This document shows positions 43,036 to 49,859 of a stretch of DNA of 54,897 nucleotides, piece after piece; positions within the stretch are counted from its first letter, which is position 1, and each line of letters starts with the position of its first letter. The DNA comes from Pseudomonadota bacterium (GTDB lineage: Bacteria > Pseudomonadota > Gammaproteobacteria > Burkholderiales > Burkholderiaceae_C). A model generated the notes under the pieces. That model was not told the DNA's origin. It saw only the letters and a program-made list of their open reading frames with translations, and made no database searches. The translations under genes and the position numbers were made by a program. The stretch is taken from assembly GCA_018240985.1 (NCBI GenBank), contig JAFEER010000265.1:1-54897 (forward strand), read 5' to 3'.

Positions 43036-44030
43036 GGCTGGCCTTCCTCTGTATTGGGCGCCTCCGGTGGCTGCATCCGCAGCCCGGCGTAAACGAAGGC
43101 ACGGGCCTCTGGGGCGTAGGCGATGAGCTCGCCTCCATCCCACAGCGGGAAGGTGCAGACCGTTTTCCCCGTGCGCAGGAATTCCTGGCGCACGTACTGC
43201 GCCAATGCCTCCAGGTCGTGCAGCGCAACGTTTTGCGGTGCCTCTGCCGCAGAAATCACCAGATCGGTGGGCGGCACATGCACCAGCTCCAGGCCCATGC
43301 GCTGAAACGCCAGTACCAGCAGGGAGCGTGACGGCTCCTGGTCAAGGTAGTGCGGCAGCGCGGCCAGGGTTTCGTCATAGCGCAGCGGCTTGCGCTTGGC
43401 CATGATGAACTCGCGCAGTCGTGCGAACGCATCGTCGAGCGCCTGCAGGCTTTTGGCGCTGATCTTGGTGCCGATGTCCCTGTCCTGGTTCAGCTCGCCA
43501 TAGGCGTCGCTGGTCAGCCAGGCGCGGCGCGTCACCGTGTCCACCACGCAATGCAGGATGTTCTGTGCAAAACCGTCGGTGCGTTCGACCAGGCCGAACT
43601 CAATGGAGTCCAAGCCATTGAGAGTGACCGTGGCCCACAGGCCATTGCGCTCATCGCCATGCAGGCACTGCGTGGCCATGCCCTGCAGCGGAATGATGAA
43701 GCCCAGCTCTTCCAGCTTGGCCAGCAGCATCTCCACCGTGGCGTTGATGGACGCAGGCTGTGGAGGTGGAGCACTGGTATCCGGTGGTGCATCGGGCTGC
43801 GCCGGTGGCAAGCGCCCACCAAACCGGGCCTCGTACCAGTCACCCAGGATGTCCGTGGCGAGTTCGGACTCACGCAGGCCTCGGGCCTTGGCCTCGTGCC
43901 GGATGGCGTCCGTCAGGCGCACGTCCAGCATCCAGTTGGTCTGCGCCATGGCGCCCTGGGCCTTTTTGCGCTCGCGGTAGCGGCGTTGGTATTCGGCGGA
44001 GGTCTGCCTGCCGGTGCGTGGTCGTGCCAT
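43032..44030 (-). CDS. Hypothetical DNA-binding-like protein, 332 residues
   Basis: The N-terminal 70 residues are basic and helical (MARPRTGRQTSAEYQRRYRE, then MLDVRLTDAIRHEAKARGLRESELATDIL), resembling a ribbon-helix-helix domain as in some plasmid regulators. A Pro-rich linker (about 75-95) leads to a C-terminal domain with DIGTKISAKSLQALDDAFARL and LVISAAEAPQNVALHDLEALAQYV. It heads the three-gene minus-strand operon. Perfect inverted repeats immediately upstream are a likely operator. Function beyond possible regulation is unknown. Confidence 0.7.
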   Translation of the reverse strand: MARPRTGRQTSAEYQRRYRERKKAQGAMAQTNWMLDVRLTDAIRHEAKARGLRESELATDILGDWYEARFGGRLPPAQPDAPPDTSAPPPQPASINATVEMLLAKLEELGFIIPLQGMATQCLHGDERNGLWATVTLNGLDSIEFGLVERTDGFAQNILHCVVDTVTRRAWLTSDAYGELNQDRDIGTKISAKSLQALDDAFARLREFIMAKRKPLRYDETLAALPHYLDQEPSRSLLVLAFQRMGLELVHVPPTDLVISAAEAPQNVALHDLEALAQYVRQEFLRTGKTVCTFPLWDGGELIAYAPEARAFVYAGLRMQPPEAPNTEEGQP

Positions 44031-44040
44031 ATGCTTGCTT

Positions 44041-44067
44041 GTTTAACAACACTAGTTAAACTAACTA
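44041..44067. promoter_or_regulatory. Divergent operator: GTTTAAC/GTTAAAC palindromes
   Basis: GTTTAAC (44041-44047) and GTTAAAC (44055-44061) form a perfect 7-bp inverted repeat with a 7-base spacer. Overlapping it, TAGTTA and TAACTA flank AAC. It lies between the divergent 332-residue and 293-residue genes, ten bases from the former, and fits a ribbon-helix-helix operator. Confidence 0.6.
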
Positions 44068-44131
44068 TCCACGAAATCGCCCTTCCATGCAAGTCCATGC
44101 CTGTGGCCACAATCCTTCGCAGGAGATGAAC

Positions 44132-45013
44132 ATGACAACCGACGGTGCCCAGCCCATGAGTCAGAGACAGGCCGACGCCCTGCGTCAGGAATGGGCGTTG
44201 CTGCTCAAGCTGGGTTACGCCAGCCAATGGACGCCAGCGCAAAAGATGGCGCGCCAGGATGAAATCACCGCCCTGCTGCTGCAGGCGGGGCAGGCGCTGC
44301 CACGGGCGTTGACCCAGCAGGAATTGCTGGCCAGCGTGCCCATCCGGAACGTGGAAGGTCGGCGCTACTACGTCGATCTGGCCGACATCCCGCAGCCATG
44401 GAGAGATGATTTCTGGGCGGCGCTTTATGGCGCTCAGCTTCCCGTCATCGAAGGGGTGGAACGCGCCGCCTACGCCTGGGACTGGGAGGGCTGGGTGTGC
44501 GGCAAGGGGTTCACTGCCCCTGCCGTCATGCAGGCTCTCCATCGGCTGGCCGACTATCCGGTGCTCTCTGCCCTTGCCGCGTCACGTACCCAGGCCACGC
44601 AGCTCGATGGCCGGGCTTGCCGCTACCTCTATCAGGAAGCAGGTTCGGGTCTGGCACGGTACGTGGTGTCGGAGAACGAGCAGGCCTTCATGCTGCAGTT
44701 GGGGGTGGTTGTGCGAAGCGCACGCGAGGTCGAAGAGGTCTTGCTTATGGCGTGCCTGGAGATTGCCCGCAGCCTTCGCGACATGCCTTGCTCGGCGACG
44801 GAGGCCAATGTGATGTGCGTCGCGGCGATGGTCATCGGCAACGGTTTTCCTGTTTCACAAAAACGCCTGATGGACGCTGCGACGAGGTATTTCGAGGTGC
44901 ATGCAGACGCGAGAGTGGAGACAGCCGAGGTTGTCCGACGCGGCTGGGTTTTGAATTTGCCGCGCCTGCGCGATCGGTTGGAGCGCAAATTGCGGGATGC
45001 GAGGGCGCAATGA
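44132..45013 (+). CDS. Hypothetical protein, 293 residues
   Basis: Unrecognised. AGGAG at 44121 lies six bases before the ATG at 44132, deciding the start (MTTDGAQPMSQRQADALRQE). It contains NVEGRRYYVDLADIPQPWRDDF, YAWDWEGWVCGKGF and a helical C-terminal half with many Ala and Arg. No membrane segments. The metallophosphoesterase gene starts in its stop codon (ATGA). It reads divergently from the 42212-44030 operon and shares its control region. Confidence 0.72.
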   Translation: MTTDGAQPMSQRQADALRQEWALLLKLGYASQWTPAQKMARQDEITALLLQAGQALPRALTQQELLASVPIRNVEGRRYYVDLADIPQPWRDDFWAALYGAQLPVIEGVERAAYAWDWEGWVCGKGFTAPAVMQALHRLADYPVLSALAASRTQATQLDGRACRYLYQEAGSGLARYVVSENEQAFMLQLGVVVRSAREVEEVLLMACLEIARSLRDMPCSATEANVMCVAAMVIGNGFPVSQKRLMDAATRYFEVHADARVETAEVVRRGWVLNLPRLRDRLERKLRDARAQ

Positions 45014-45720
45014 TCTACTTCCTTGGAGATGTCCACGGCCACTTCGACCATGTACTGGAGATCGTCGCCAGGGATCGCCCGGCCGCCATCGTATTCCTGG
45101 GCGATCTGCAGGCGCAGCGCCCGCTGGAAGCGGAGCTCGAATTCATCCTGGGGATGACCGAGGTCTGGTTCATCCATGGCAACCACGACACCGATTCGGA
45201 CGCCGACTACGACCACCTGTTTGGCTCGGCGCTGGCTGATCGAAACCTGCACGGCCGCGTGGCCGTGGTCGATGGCGTGCGCATTGCCGGGCTGGGTGGT
45301 GTGTTCCGTGGGCAGGTGTGGGCGCCACCGGCTGACTGGCTGTACGAGAGCTCCAAGGAATTCACAGCGCGTTGCGGCAGGGGGAACCGCTGGCGCGACG
45401 GCCTGCCGCGCAAGCACCGCAGCTCTATCTTTCCGGAGGATTACTTTTGCCTGGTCTCGCAACGTGCCGATATTCTGGTGACGCACGAAGCGCCGAGTGC
45501 CCACCCGCATGGGTTTGACGCCATTGATGAACTGGCGCGCAGCATGAGGGTGGGCAAAGCGTTCCATGGCCACCACCATGACTGCCTGGACTACAGCCGC
45601 GATCACGCGCGGCTGGGGTTTGCGGCCTTTGGCGTCGGGTTTTGCGGTGTGACGGACATGAATGGCGGCTGCATTCAACCCGGAAAGTTTGACTATGCGC
45701 GGGCAGGACGCCTGCGGTGA
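45010..45720 (+). CDS. Calcineurin-like metallophosphoesterase
   Basis: A 236-residue phosphoesterase with the complete motif set: GDVHGH near the N-terminus, VFLGDLQAQ, FIHGNHDTD, a THEAPS segment and GHHHDCLDY near the C-terminus. These hold two metal ions in a PPP-like or phage-phosphatase-like site. Possible substrates include phosphoproteins, nucleotides or RNA ends; none can be assigned. Its start overlaps the upstream gene in ATGA, and a further gene follows after nine bases, so a three-gene unit is likely. Confidence 0.88.
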   Translation: MIYFLGDVHGHFDHVLEIVARDRPAAIVFLGDLQAQRPLEAELEFILGMTEVWFIHGNHDTDSDADYDHLFGSALADRNLHGRVAVVDGVRIAGLGGVFRGQVWAPPADWLYESSKEFTARCGRGNRWRDGLPRKHRSSIFPEDYFCLVSQRADILVTHEAPSAHPHGFDAIDELARSMRVGKAFHGHHHDCLDYSRDHARLGFAAFGVGFCGVTDMNGGCIQPGKFDYARAGRLR

Positions 45721-45729
45721 AAGGAATGT

Positions 45730-46365
45730 ATGAAAGACCCCCGCCAAGAGCGCCTTGGCCGCCTGCAGCGCGAATACCACCGACACCATCCGTGGCGACT
45801 GGGGCCTGGCGGCTTGTTTGTGCCCCACAGCTATGCGGAGACCAAGCCGGACGCGCTGTCCTGGTGGGACGACGTGGGCTTCATCCTGAACGGCAGGCGC
45901 GTCATTGTCTGGTGGCGCCACCCACGTTGTGTGTATCAGGATGCCCTTGAAGAACAGGCAAGCGAACGGGCTGGTGAGTTTCCGTTCGATGACTGGCTGA
46001 TGAAAGGCGCAATTGCGAACTACCGCAAGGTAGGTCGATCGCGCAAAAAAATCGTCAGCTACACCTGCCGCCCGCCCTCGGAGGCTTCGCGCGAATATTT
46101 CCAGCGCCTACAAACTCTGGAGCAGGAGCTTTCCGCGCAAGGCATTGACTGCGATGTGCGCCCCAGCAGCAAACGCAAGCGTTTGTCCTGGGCAACCGGG
46201 CTGGATTTGGTGGCGCCACTGGAGGTGCGCAACGAACAAGAGCTTGCGGTAGTGGCCGACCTGGCTCGCCGTCTTCTGCTGGGCCACACCACGCTGGAGC
46301 GGGAGTTTGCAGGCTACCGCTACACCAAGGAAAGCTGGCTATCGGAGGCAGTGGCCAGGCCTTAG
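45730..46365 (+). CDS. Hypothetical protein, 211 residues
   Basis: Unrecognised protein rich in Trp and Arg: RLGPGGLFVPHSYAETKP, LSWWDDVGFILNGRRVIVWW, VSYTCRPPSEASREYF. AAGGA lies four bases upstream of the ATG. It is third in the unit with the 293-residue protein and the metallophosphoesterase. The final codons sit at the start of the duplicated block at 46357, so its present C-terminus (EAVARP) may have been altered by that rearrangement. Confidence 0.7.
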   Translation: MKDPRQERLGRLQREYHRHHPWRLGPGGLFVPHSYAETKPDALSWWDDVGFILNGRRVIVWWRHPRCVYQDALEEQASERAGEFPFDDWLMKGAIANYRKVGRSRKKIVSYTCRPPSEASREYFQRLQTLEQELSAQGIDCDVRPSSKRKRLSWATGLDLVAPLEVRNEQELAVVADLARRLLLGHTTLEREFAGYRYTKESWLSEAVARP

Positions 46366-46463
46366 CCTTGGTGCGTGGACGAGAGGCGTCAGCGGCCCTG
46401 CCGCTCCCCTTGAGCCTGGAAGACCTCCAGCTTTCCGGCCAGCCTGGCTGCGTTAGCAATGGC
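46357..46463. repeat. Duplicated kfrA 3' end, copy A
   Basis: This block matches 46878-46985 closely, including GGACGAGAGGC.TCAGCGGCC and CAGCCTGGCTGCGT, and ends in the same GCAATGGCT. In copy B the sequence is the 3' end of the kfrA-like gene (minus strand), so copy A is a detached kfrA tail with its body missing. Confidence 0.85.
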
Positions 46464-46797
46464 TACCGTGCGCAGCGTCAATGCCTTCATGACCGCCAGC
46501 TTTTGGGAAATTGGGCGGCGTATCGTGGAGTTCGAGCAGGGTGGGCAGGAGCGTGCCGCTTACGGACAGGCCTTGCTCAGGCGGCTTTCCAGCGATTTGA
46601 CGGCACGCTTCGGGCATGGCTTCGGCATCTACAACTTGCAACAGATGCGTCTGTTTTATCAAACGTGGCCTGCCGACCGAATTTATTGGACGCTGCCCAA
46701 CAAATCTGCCGGGAGCGGGATTTTGCAGGCGTTGTCTGCAGAATTTTCCGACCTGCCAAAACTCCAGACTCCGTCTGGAGAATCCGCCGACACTTAA
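46459..46797 (+). pseudogene. DUF1016 (YhcG-type) nuclease N-terminal fragment
   Basis: A 112-codon frame beginning MATVRSVNAFMTASFWEIGR and continuing EFEQGGQERAAYGQALLRRL, RFGHGFGIYNLQQMRLFYQTWP, the well-conserved N-terminal helical domain of DUF1016/YhcG proteins. Full-length members have about 340 residues with a C-terminal PD-(D/E)xK nuclease domain; here the frame stops after linker sequence, so the nuclease is lost. The usual first 20-30 residues are also missing, replaced by the duplicated kfrA tail joined at GCAATGGCT. Short palindromes, CCAGACTCCGTCTGG and GCCAGACACCGTCTGGC, lie at its 3' end. Confidence 0.78.
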
Positions 46798-46877
46798 ATT
46801 CGCCAGACACCGTCTGGCAAATCTGCTTCTACCGAGCTTTCCGAACCATCGATTCGGAAATCCCCCGAGGCAACTGC

Positions 46878-46985
46878 CAGACCTTAGCCTTCACGCGCAC
46901 GGACGAGAGGCATCAGCGGCCCTGCCGCTCCCCCTGAGCCTGCAAGACCTCCAACTTTCCCGCCAGCCTGGCTGCGTCGGCAATG
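46878..46985. repeat. Duplicated kfrA 3' end, copy B
   Basis: Partner of the block at 46357-46463. Here it is in its native context as the last 24 codons of the kfrA-like gene plus about 35 bases downstream. The pair brackets the DUF1016 fragment and could recombine to delete it. Confidence 0.85.
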
Positions 46986-47521
46986 GCTTTCTCGGCCTTG
47001 GACTGCATCTCGGCGCTTAACGCCCGCTCGCGCTCCAAAAGCTCGGTCAGGCTATCGGCACGTTTCTGTGCCTCAGCCAATGCCGCCTGCGCCGTATCGG
47101 TGGCGGCCTGCGCTGTATGCAGCAACGCCTCCTGTTGTGCAAGCCGATTTCGTGTGGACTCCAACTCAGTCGCCAATTGATCAGCCCATTCGGCAGCTTC
47201 CTTCTGCGCCTGCTCCGTCTCCGCCTTTGCGCTCTCGAAGGCTTCCCGTTCTTTGGCCAGGCGGTCATTGGCCATGCTGATCGCCACGGCCCATACATCG
47301 GCGCCCAGCTGATGGAAGCGCTCCATGACGGCGGCGGGAGCTGCCTCGCGAACCGGTGCGGCTGCCGCCTGCTGCATTGCCCGCCATGATTTCATTGCCT
47401 CACTGATGGTGGTGAAGCTTCCTCCTCCCAGTGCCGAGCGCACGGCGGCCAATGTGGGCTGCTGCCCCGACTCCGAGAGCCGATCGGCAGCGGAAAAAAC
47501 ATCGTCGATGCTGATGGCCAT
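46913..47521 (-). CDS. kfrA: KfrA-like plasmid DNA-binding coiled-coil protein
   Basis: A 202-residue protein. The N-terminal KfrA_N domain (1-65: DDVFSAADRLSESGQQPTLAAVRSALGGGSFTTISEAM) carries the helix-turn-helix. Residues about 80-195 form a long coiled coil rich in Ala, Glu and Gln (ETEQAQKEAAEWADQLATEL). KfrA of IncP plasmids is an autorepressor and forms filaments that support stable plasmid inheritance. This homologue is shorter than the RK2 protein, mainly in the coiled coil. Its presence with TrfA, iterons and ParA strengthens the plasmid origin of this element. Confidence 0.88.
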   Translation of the reverse strand: MAISIDDVFSAADRLSESGQQPTLAAVRSALGGGSFTTISEAMKSWRAMQQAAAAPVREAAPAAVMERFHQLGADVWAVAISMANDRLAKEREAFESAKAETEQAQKEAAEWADQLATELESTRNRLAQQEALLHTAQAATDTAQAALAEAQKRADSLTELLERERALSAEMQSKAEKAIADAARLAGKLEVLQAQGERQGR

Positions 47522-47732
47522 AGCAATCTCATTTGTAGATAGTAATATCGTACAACATACTACAACAATAGGGGAGTACCTTCGCCCATGAGCCTGGCGC
47601 CTGTCGGCAGCAAGTCGCTACTCAAAGATCAGTACGGAATCACCGCGTGTTTACGCCGAAGGCCCTGTGAACATGCCTTTTGACTGACCCGACTCGAAAT
47701 CTCGATTGCTTGGCTGCACGGCAAGGTTTAAT

Positions 47733-47752
47733 ATGTCAAATATTTAGGACAT
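47733..47752. promoter_or_regulatory. Operator-like repeat before the AbiE-type pair
   Basis: ATGTC (47733-47737) and GACAT (47748-47752) flank an AT-rich AAATATTTAG stretch. It lies about 12 bases upstream of the regulator start and is a reasonable site for autorepression by the antitoxin. The space from kfrA (47522) to here otherwise shows only AT-rich promoter-like sequence. Confidence 0.45.
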
Positions 47753-47763
47753 TTCTAAGGTCT

Positions 47764-48264
47764 ATGCCAGCCATGAACCTGATCGATATTGGCCACGTCG
47801 TTGGCGCCCGGCGTGCCGAGCTGGGTCTGACCCAGGCGCAGCTTGCGCACCTGAGCGGCTTATCCCGCCAGACCTTGGTCGGCCTGGAAAACGGCACCCT
47901 GAGTGATCTGGGTGTCAACCGTGTGGGACAGGTGCTGGCAGTGTTGGGCTTGGACAGCACCGCGCCAGATACCCAGTCGCGGCGCAAAAAGCGTGGCTTG
48001 TGGATGGCGGCCAAAACGGCCAGTGTCAGTTACTCGCGTGAGCTGGCGCCGGAGATGTTGGAGCAGGCCCTGGCCAGCGGCGAGGTGCCACCTTCGTTTG
48101 CACCGCACCTCACTCACTTGCTGGATGAGGCGCCCGTGCCCACCGTCGTGATGGCCGTGGAGGAGGCTGCAGCACAGGCGCATCTACCACCCCGGAAGGT
48201 CTGGCGCAACGTCGCAAGGCTCGCAGAGGCGCTGTCCGTGCATCGCCGGGCGCTATGGGCATGA
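47764..48264 (+). CDS. XRE-type antitoxin of an AbiE-like pair
   Basis: A 166-residue protein. IGHVVGARRAELGLTQAQLAHLSGLSRQTLVGLENG is a clear XRE helix-turn-helix (residues 7-60). The C-terminal half, with APEMLEQALASGEVPPSFAPHL and LPPRKVWRNVARLAEAL, should bind the toxin. AAGG lies three bases before the ATG at 47764; another ATG three codons later is equally possible. The toxin gene starts inside its stop (ATGA), the usual order of antitoxin then toxin in AbiE systems. Confidence 0.85.
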   Translation: MPAMNLIDIGHVVGARRAELGLTQAQLAHLSGLSRQTLVGLENGTLSDLGVNRVGQVLAVLGLDSTAPDTQSRRKKRGLWMAAKTASVSYSRELAPEMLEQALASGEVPPSFAPHLTHLLDEAPVPTVVMAVEEAAAQAHLPPRKVWRNVARLAEALSVHRRALWA

Positions 48265-48917
48265 AGGCCGATGCGTTGCCCAGCGGGGCCTGGGAGAGTT
48301 TGTTCCCGCGTGCGTTGATGTTGATCGATGACATCAGCAAGTACGGAGGCACAGCCGACCCGTTTTGGACTTTCGGTGGCGGAACCGTGTTGATGTTCCG
48401 CTACCGCCACCGGCTAAGCAAGGACATCGACATTTTTGTGCCCGATCCGCAGTACCTGGGCTTTGTCACCCCACGGCTGAGTGACACGGCTGCGGATCTG
48501 ACCGAGGACTACACGGAACAGCCGGGCATGTTCGTCAAGCTTCAGTTCGACGAGGGCGAGGTGGACTTTGTCGCTGCCCCTAATCTGCTGGATGACGCCT
48601 GGGAAATCTGGAACATCGGAGGCCGTGCCGTCAAAGTGGAGACGGCTGCCGAGATCATTGCCAAGAAGATGTACCACCGTGGCGACCGTGTCACGGCGCG
48701 CGATCTGTTTGATCTGGCGCTCGTGATCGAGCGCGAGCCTGTACAGCTTCTGGCAGCCAAGCCATTTTTGCTACGCCACCGCAGTGCCTTCCTGGCCCAG
48801 ATTCGACAGCCGCATCCCAGCCTGCGGGCCGCGTTCGACGCCATCGCCACGCTGGAATACACGCCGAGCTTCGATCACTGCGTGGCGGTGGCGGGTGAGT
48901 TCTTGGATAGCTTGTAG
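48261..48917 (+). CDS. AbiEii/AbiGii-family nucleotidyltransferase toxin
   Basis: A 218-residue nucleotidyltransferase. FGGGTVLMFRYRHRLSKDIDIFV gives the GGG(S/T) and D-x-D catalytic motifs, and QFDEGEVDFVAAP the third acidic residue. VETAAEIIAKKMYHRGDRVTARDLFDLALV is the conserved helix block of AbiEii. These toxins act in abortive infection against phage, and related MenT enzymes add nucleotides to tRNA. Catalytic residues are intact. An ATG two codons earlier is also possible; I take the one in the ATGA overlap. Confidence 0.87.
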   Translation: MKADALPSGAWESLFPRALMLIDDISKYGGTADPFWTFGGGTVLMFRYRHRLSKDIDIFVPDPQYLGFVTPRLSDTAADLTEDYTEQPGMFVKLQFDEGEVDFVAAPNLLDDAWEIWNIGGRAVKVETAAEIIAKKMYHRGDRVTARDLFDLALVIEREPVQLLAAKPFLLRHRSAFLAQIRQPHPSLRAAFDAIATLEYTPSFDHCVAVAGEFLDSL

Positions 48918-48986
48918 CGATGGTGGAGGTGCACATCTGCGGTGCCAGTGTCGAGCCCGTGCCAGCCATTCATGGCGTTCATCATC

Positions 48987-49060
48987 AATCCTTGCAGGCG
49001 TGCGGATTTTTGCGCAAGTCGTCTTGCGCACGAACAAATCCTCGCAAGCGTAAGGATTTC
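48987..49060. repeat. Nested palindromic block after the AbiE-type pair
   Basis: AATCCTTGCAGGCGTGCGGA (48987 on) and AATCCTCGCAAGCGTAAGGA (49037 on) are direct repeats that are also each weakly self-complementary (AATCC with GGATT). Between them TGCGCAAG and CTTGCGCA (49011-49030) form a perfect 8-bp stem with loop TCGT. No coding frame explains the pattern. Confidence 0.6.
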
Positions 49061-49066
49061 TGTTGG

Positions 49067-49093
49067 AGAGCACTGTGCGTTGCACAGTGCTCT
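49067..49093. terminator. Perfect 12-bp hairpin, possible transcription end
   Basis: AGAGCACTGTGC and GCACAGTGCTCT pair perfectly around a three-base loop, with no T run on either side. It could stop transcription from the AbiE-type pair with Rho, stabilise the mRNA end, or mark a repeat edge. From here to 49293 I see nothing else certain. Confidence 0.55.
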
Positions 49094-49293
49094 ACTCGTT
49101 TCTGCGAAACCACCCGTCAATACGTCAGAAGAAGCATCCGCATGGCTCGAATGCCCCAGGAGGCCACGCCAGCAACTGACCGCACGCCCTGATACCGTTC
49201 GCCAAGGGCAACAATACCCACTTGGCCAAGGCCGGGCGGAACGACTTGGCTGACCAGTCTGATGTGCGGTCGAAATCTGGGGGGGAAAACATC

Positions 49294-49578
49294 GTGAGCA
49301 CCGCGTTCCAAAGCATCAACCGGGGTCTGAAAGAGGCCATCGCTCACGCCCAAGGTGACGAGCGCAGCGTGTATGTACATCTCCCGCGCACCATCGACGT
49401 GAAGGCCGCGCGGGTCAAGGTGGGCATGACGCAAGAACAGTTCGCCGCTCGCTTTGGTTTCTCCATGGCAACTCTGCGACACTGGGAACGCGGCGACCGT
49501 ACTCCACGCGGCTCGGCACTGGTGCTGCTCAAGGTGATTGAGCGTAACCCGGAAGCGGTCATCGAGGCCTTGGCGTGA
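49294..49578 (+). CDS. XRE-family regulator (HigA/YiaG-like)
   Basis: A 94-residue protein. VGMTQEQFAARFGFSMATLRHWERGDRTPRGSALVLLKVIERNP is the typical C-terminal helix-turn-helix of HigA/NadS-type antitoxins, after an N-terminal segment with GDERSVYVHLPRTIDVKAARV. The start is a GTG preceded by a G-rich ribosome site (GGGGGGGAAAACATC). Antitoxins of this type normally follow a RelE-like toxin gene, but no intact toxin precedes it here, so it may be an orphan. It is the last gene of the island before attR. Confidence 0.82.
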   Translation: MSTAFQSINRGLKEAIAHAQGDERSVYVHLPRTIDVKAARVKVGMTQEQFAARFGFSMATLRHWERGDRTPRGSALVLLKVIERNPEAVIEALA

Positions 49579-49603
49579 CTATCTCGCCAAGGAGCGTTCA
49601 AAA

Positions 49604-49623
49604 GTGGGTACAGGAGCGGGTAC
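49604..49623 (+). repeat. GTGGGTAC and GCGGGTAC repeats inside the right end
   Basis: Two related octamers lie 12 bp apart, 54-73 bases inside attR. They resemble the GTGGGTAT repeats inside attL and may be integrase arm sites; assignment rests on position only. Confidence 0.4.
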
Positions 49624-49676
49624 AGAATGATCGGAACAACCTACATGCCAAGCATCCATACGGCTTTCAAGCCACA

Positions 49677-49699
49677 TTTCTTGTTCAACGTCTGGAGTG
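49677..49699 (+). other. attR: right junction of the integrative element
   Basis: The block with TTGTTCAACGTCTG at 49681-49694 followed by GAGTGC copies the end of ychF and the next bases (23202-23223), with one substitution and one inserted G. It marks the right end of a 26.5-kb element. Confidence 0.72.
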
Positions 49700-49700
49700 C

Positions 49701-49775
49701 GATGACCTCTATCAGGAGGTCAAACCCAATCGGGTCAAAGCCTTCCAGTGCCGCTTCAAACCCGGCGCTTGCCTT
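49701..49775 (+). pseudogene. Remnant of a second P4-type integrase
   Basis: The frame reads DDLYQEVKPNRVKAFQCRFK, a close match to DGLYLEVKPNGVKAFRYRFK in the intact integrase (about 23489-23550), at nucleotide level as well. The sequence before it is the attR block, and the rest of the gene is gone by 49780. It is therefore the N-terminal scrap of another integrase abutting the same site, left by an older insertion or a tandem element. Nothing recognisable fills 49776-49859. Confidence 0.75.
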
Positions 49776-49859
49776 CTTCCAGCCCGCGCACCCGCATGCC
49801 CCGTCGGTTGCCGCGGAGTCCAATGCCGGTCTGTGCCGGGCCGCAAATCCAGGGACTGC

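Noticed and set aside
44497-45720. A 407-codon frame that would extend the metallophosphoesterase upstream.
   Set aside because: The added part overlaps the 293-residue gene in another frame and lacks similarity. The ATGA at 45010 and the GDVHGH motif fix the start.
46368-46937. A 189-codon frame across the kfrA duplicate and DUF1016 fragment.
   Set aside because: It runs in a different frame from the recognisable DUF1016 segment and has no similarity of its own.
48987-49060. The nested repeats as an integron attC site.
   Set aside because: No integron integrase or cassette pattern is present, and the characteristic outer core sites are not found.
49130-49293. A possible RelE-type toxin gene before the HigA-like regulator.
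   Set aside because: No frame in this stretch shows a convincing toxin motif or length; at most it is heavily decayed.
49575-49859. An N-terminal extension of the SbcD-like protein in the same open frame.
   Set aside because: The extra residues are attR and the integrase remnant; the phosphoesterase begins at MKFIHTADLH as in its family.
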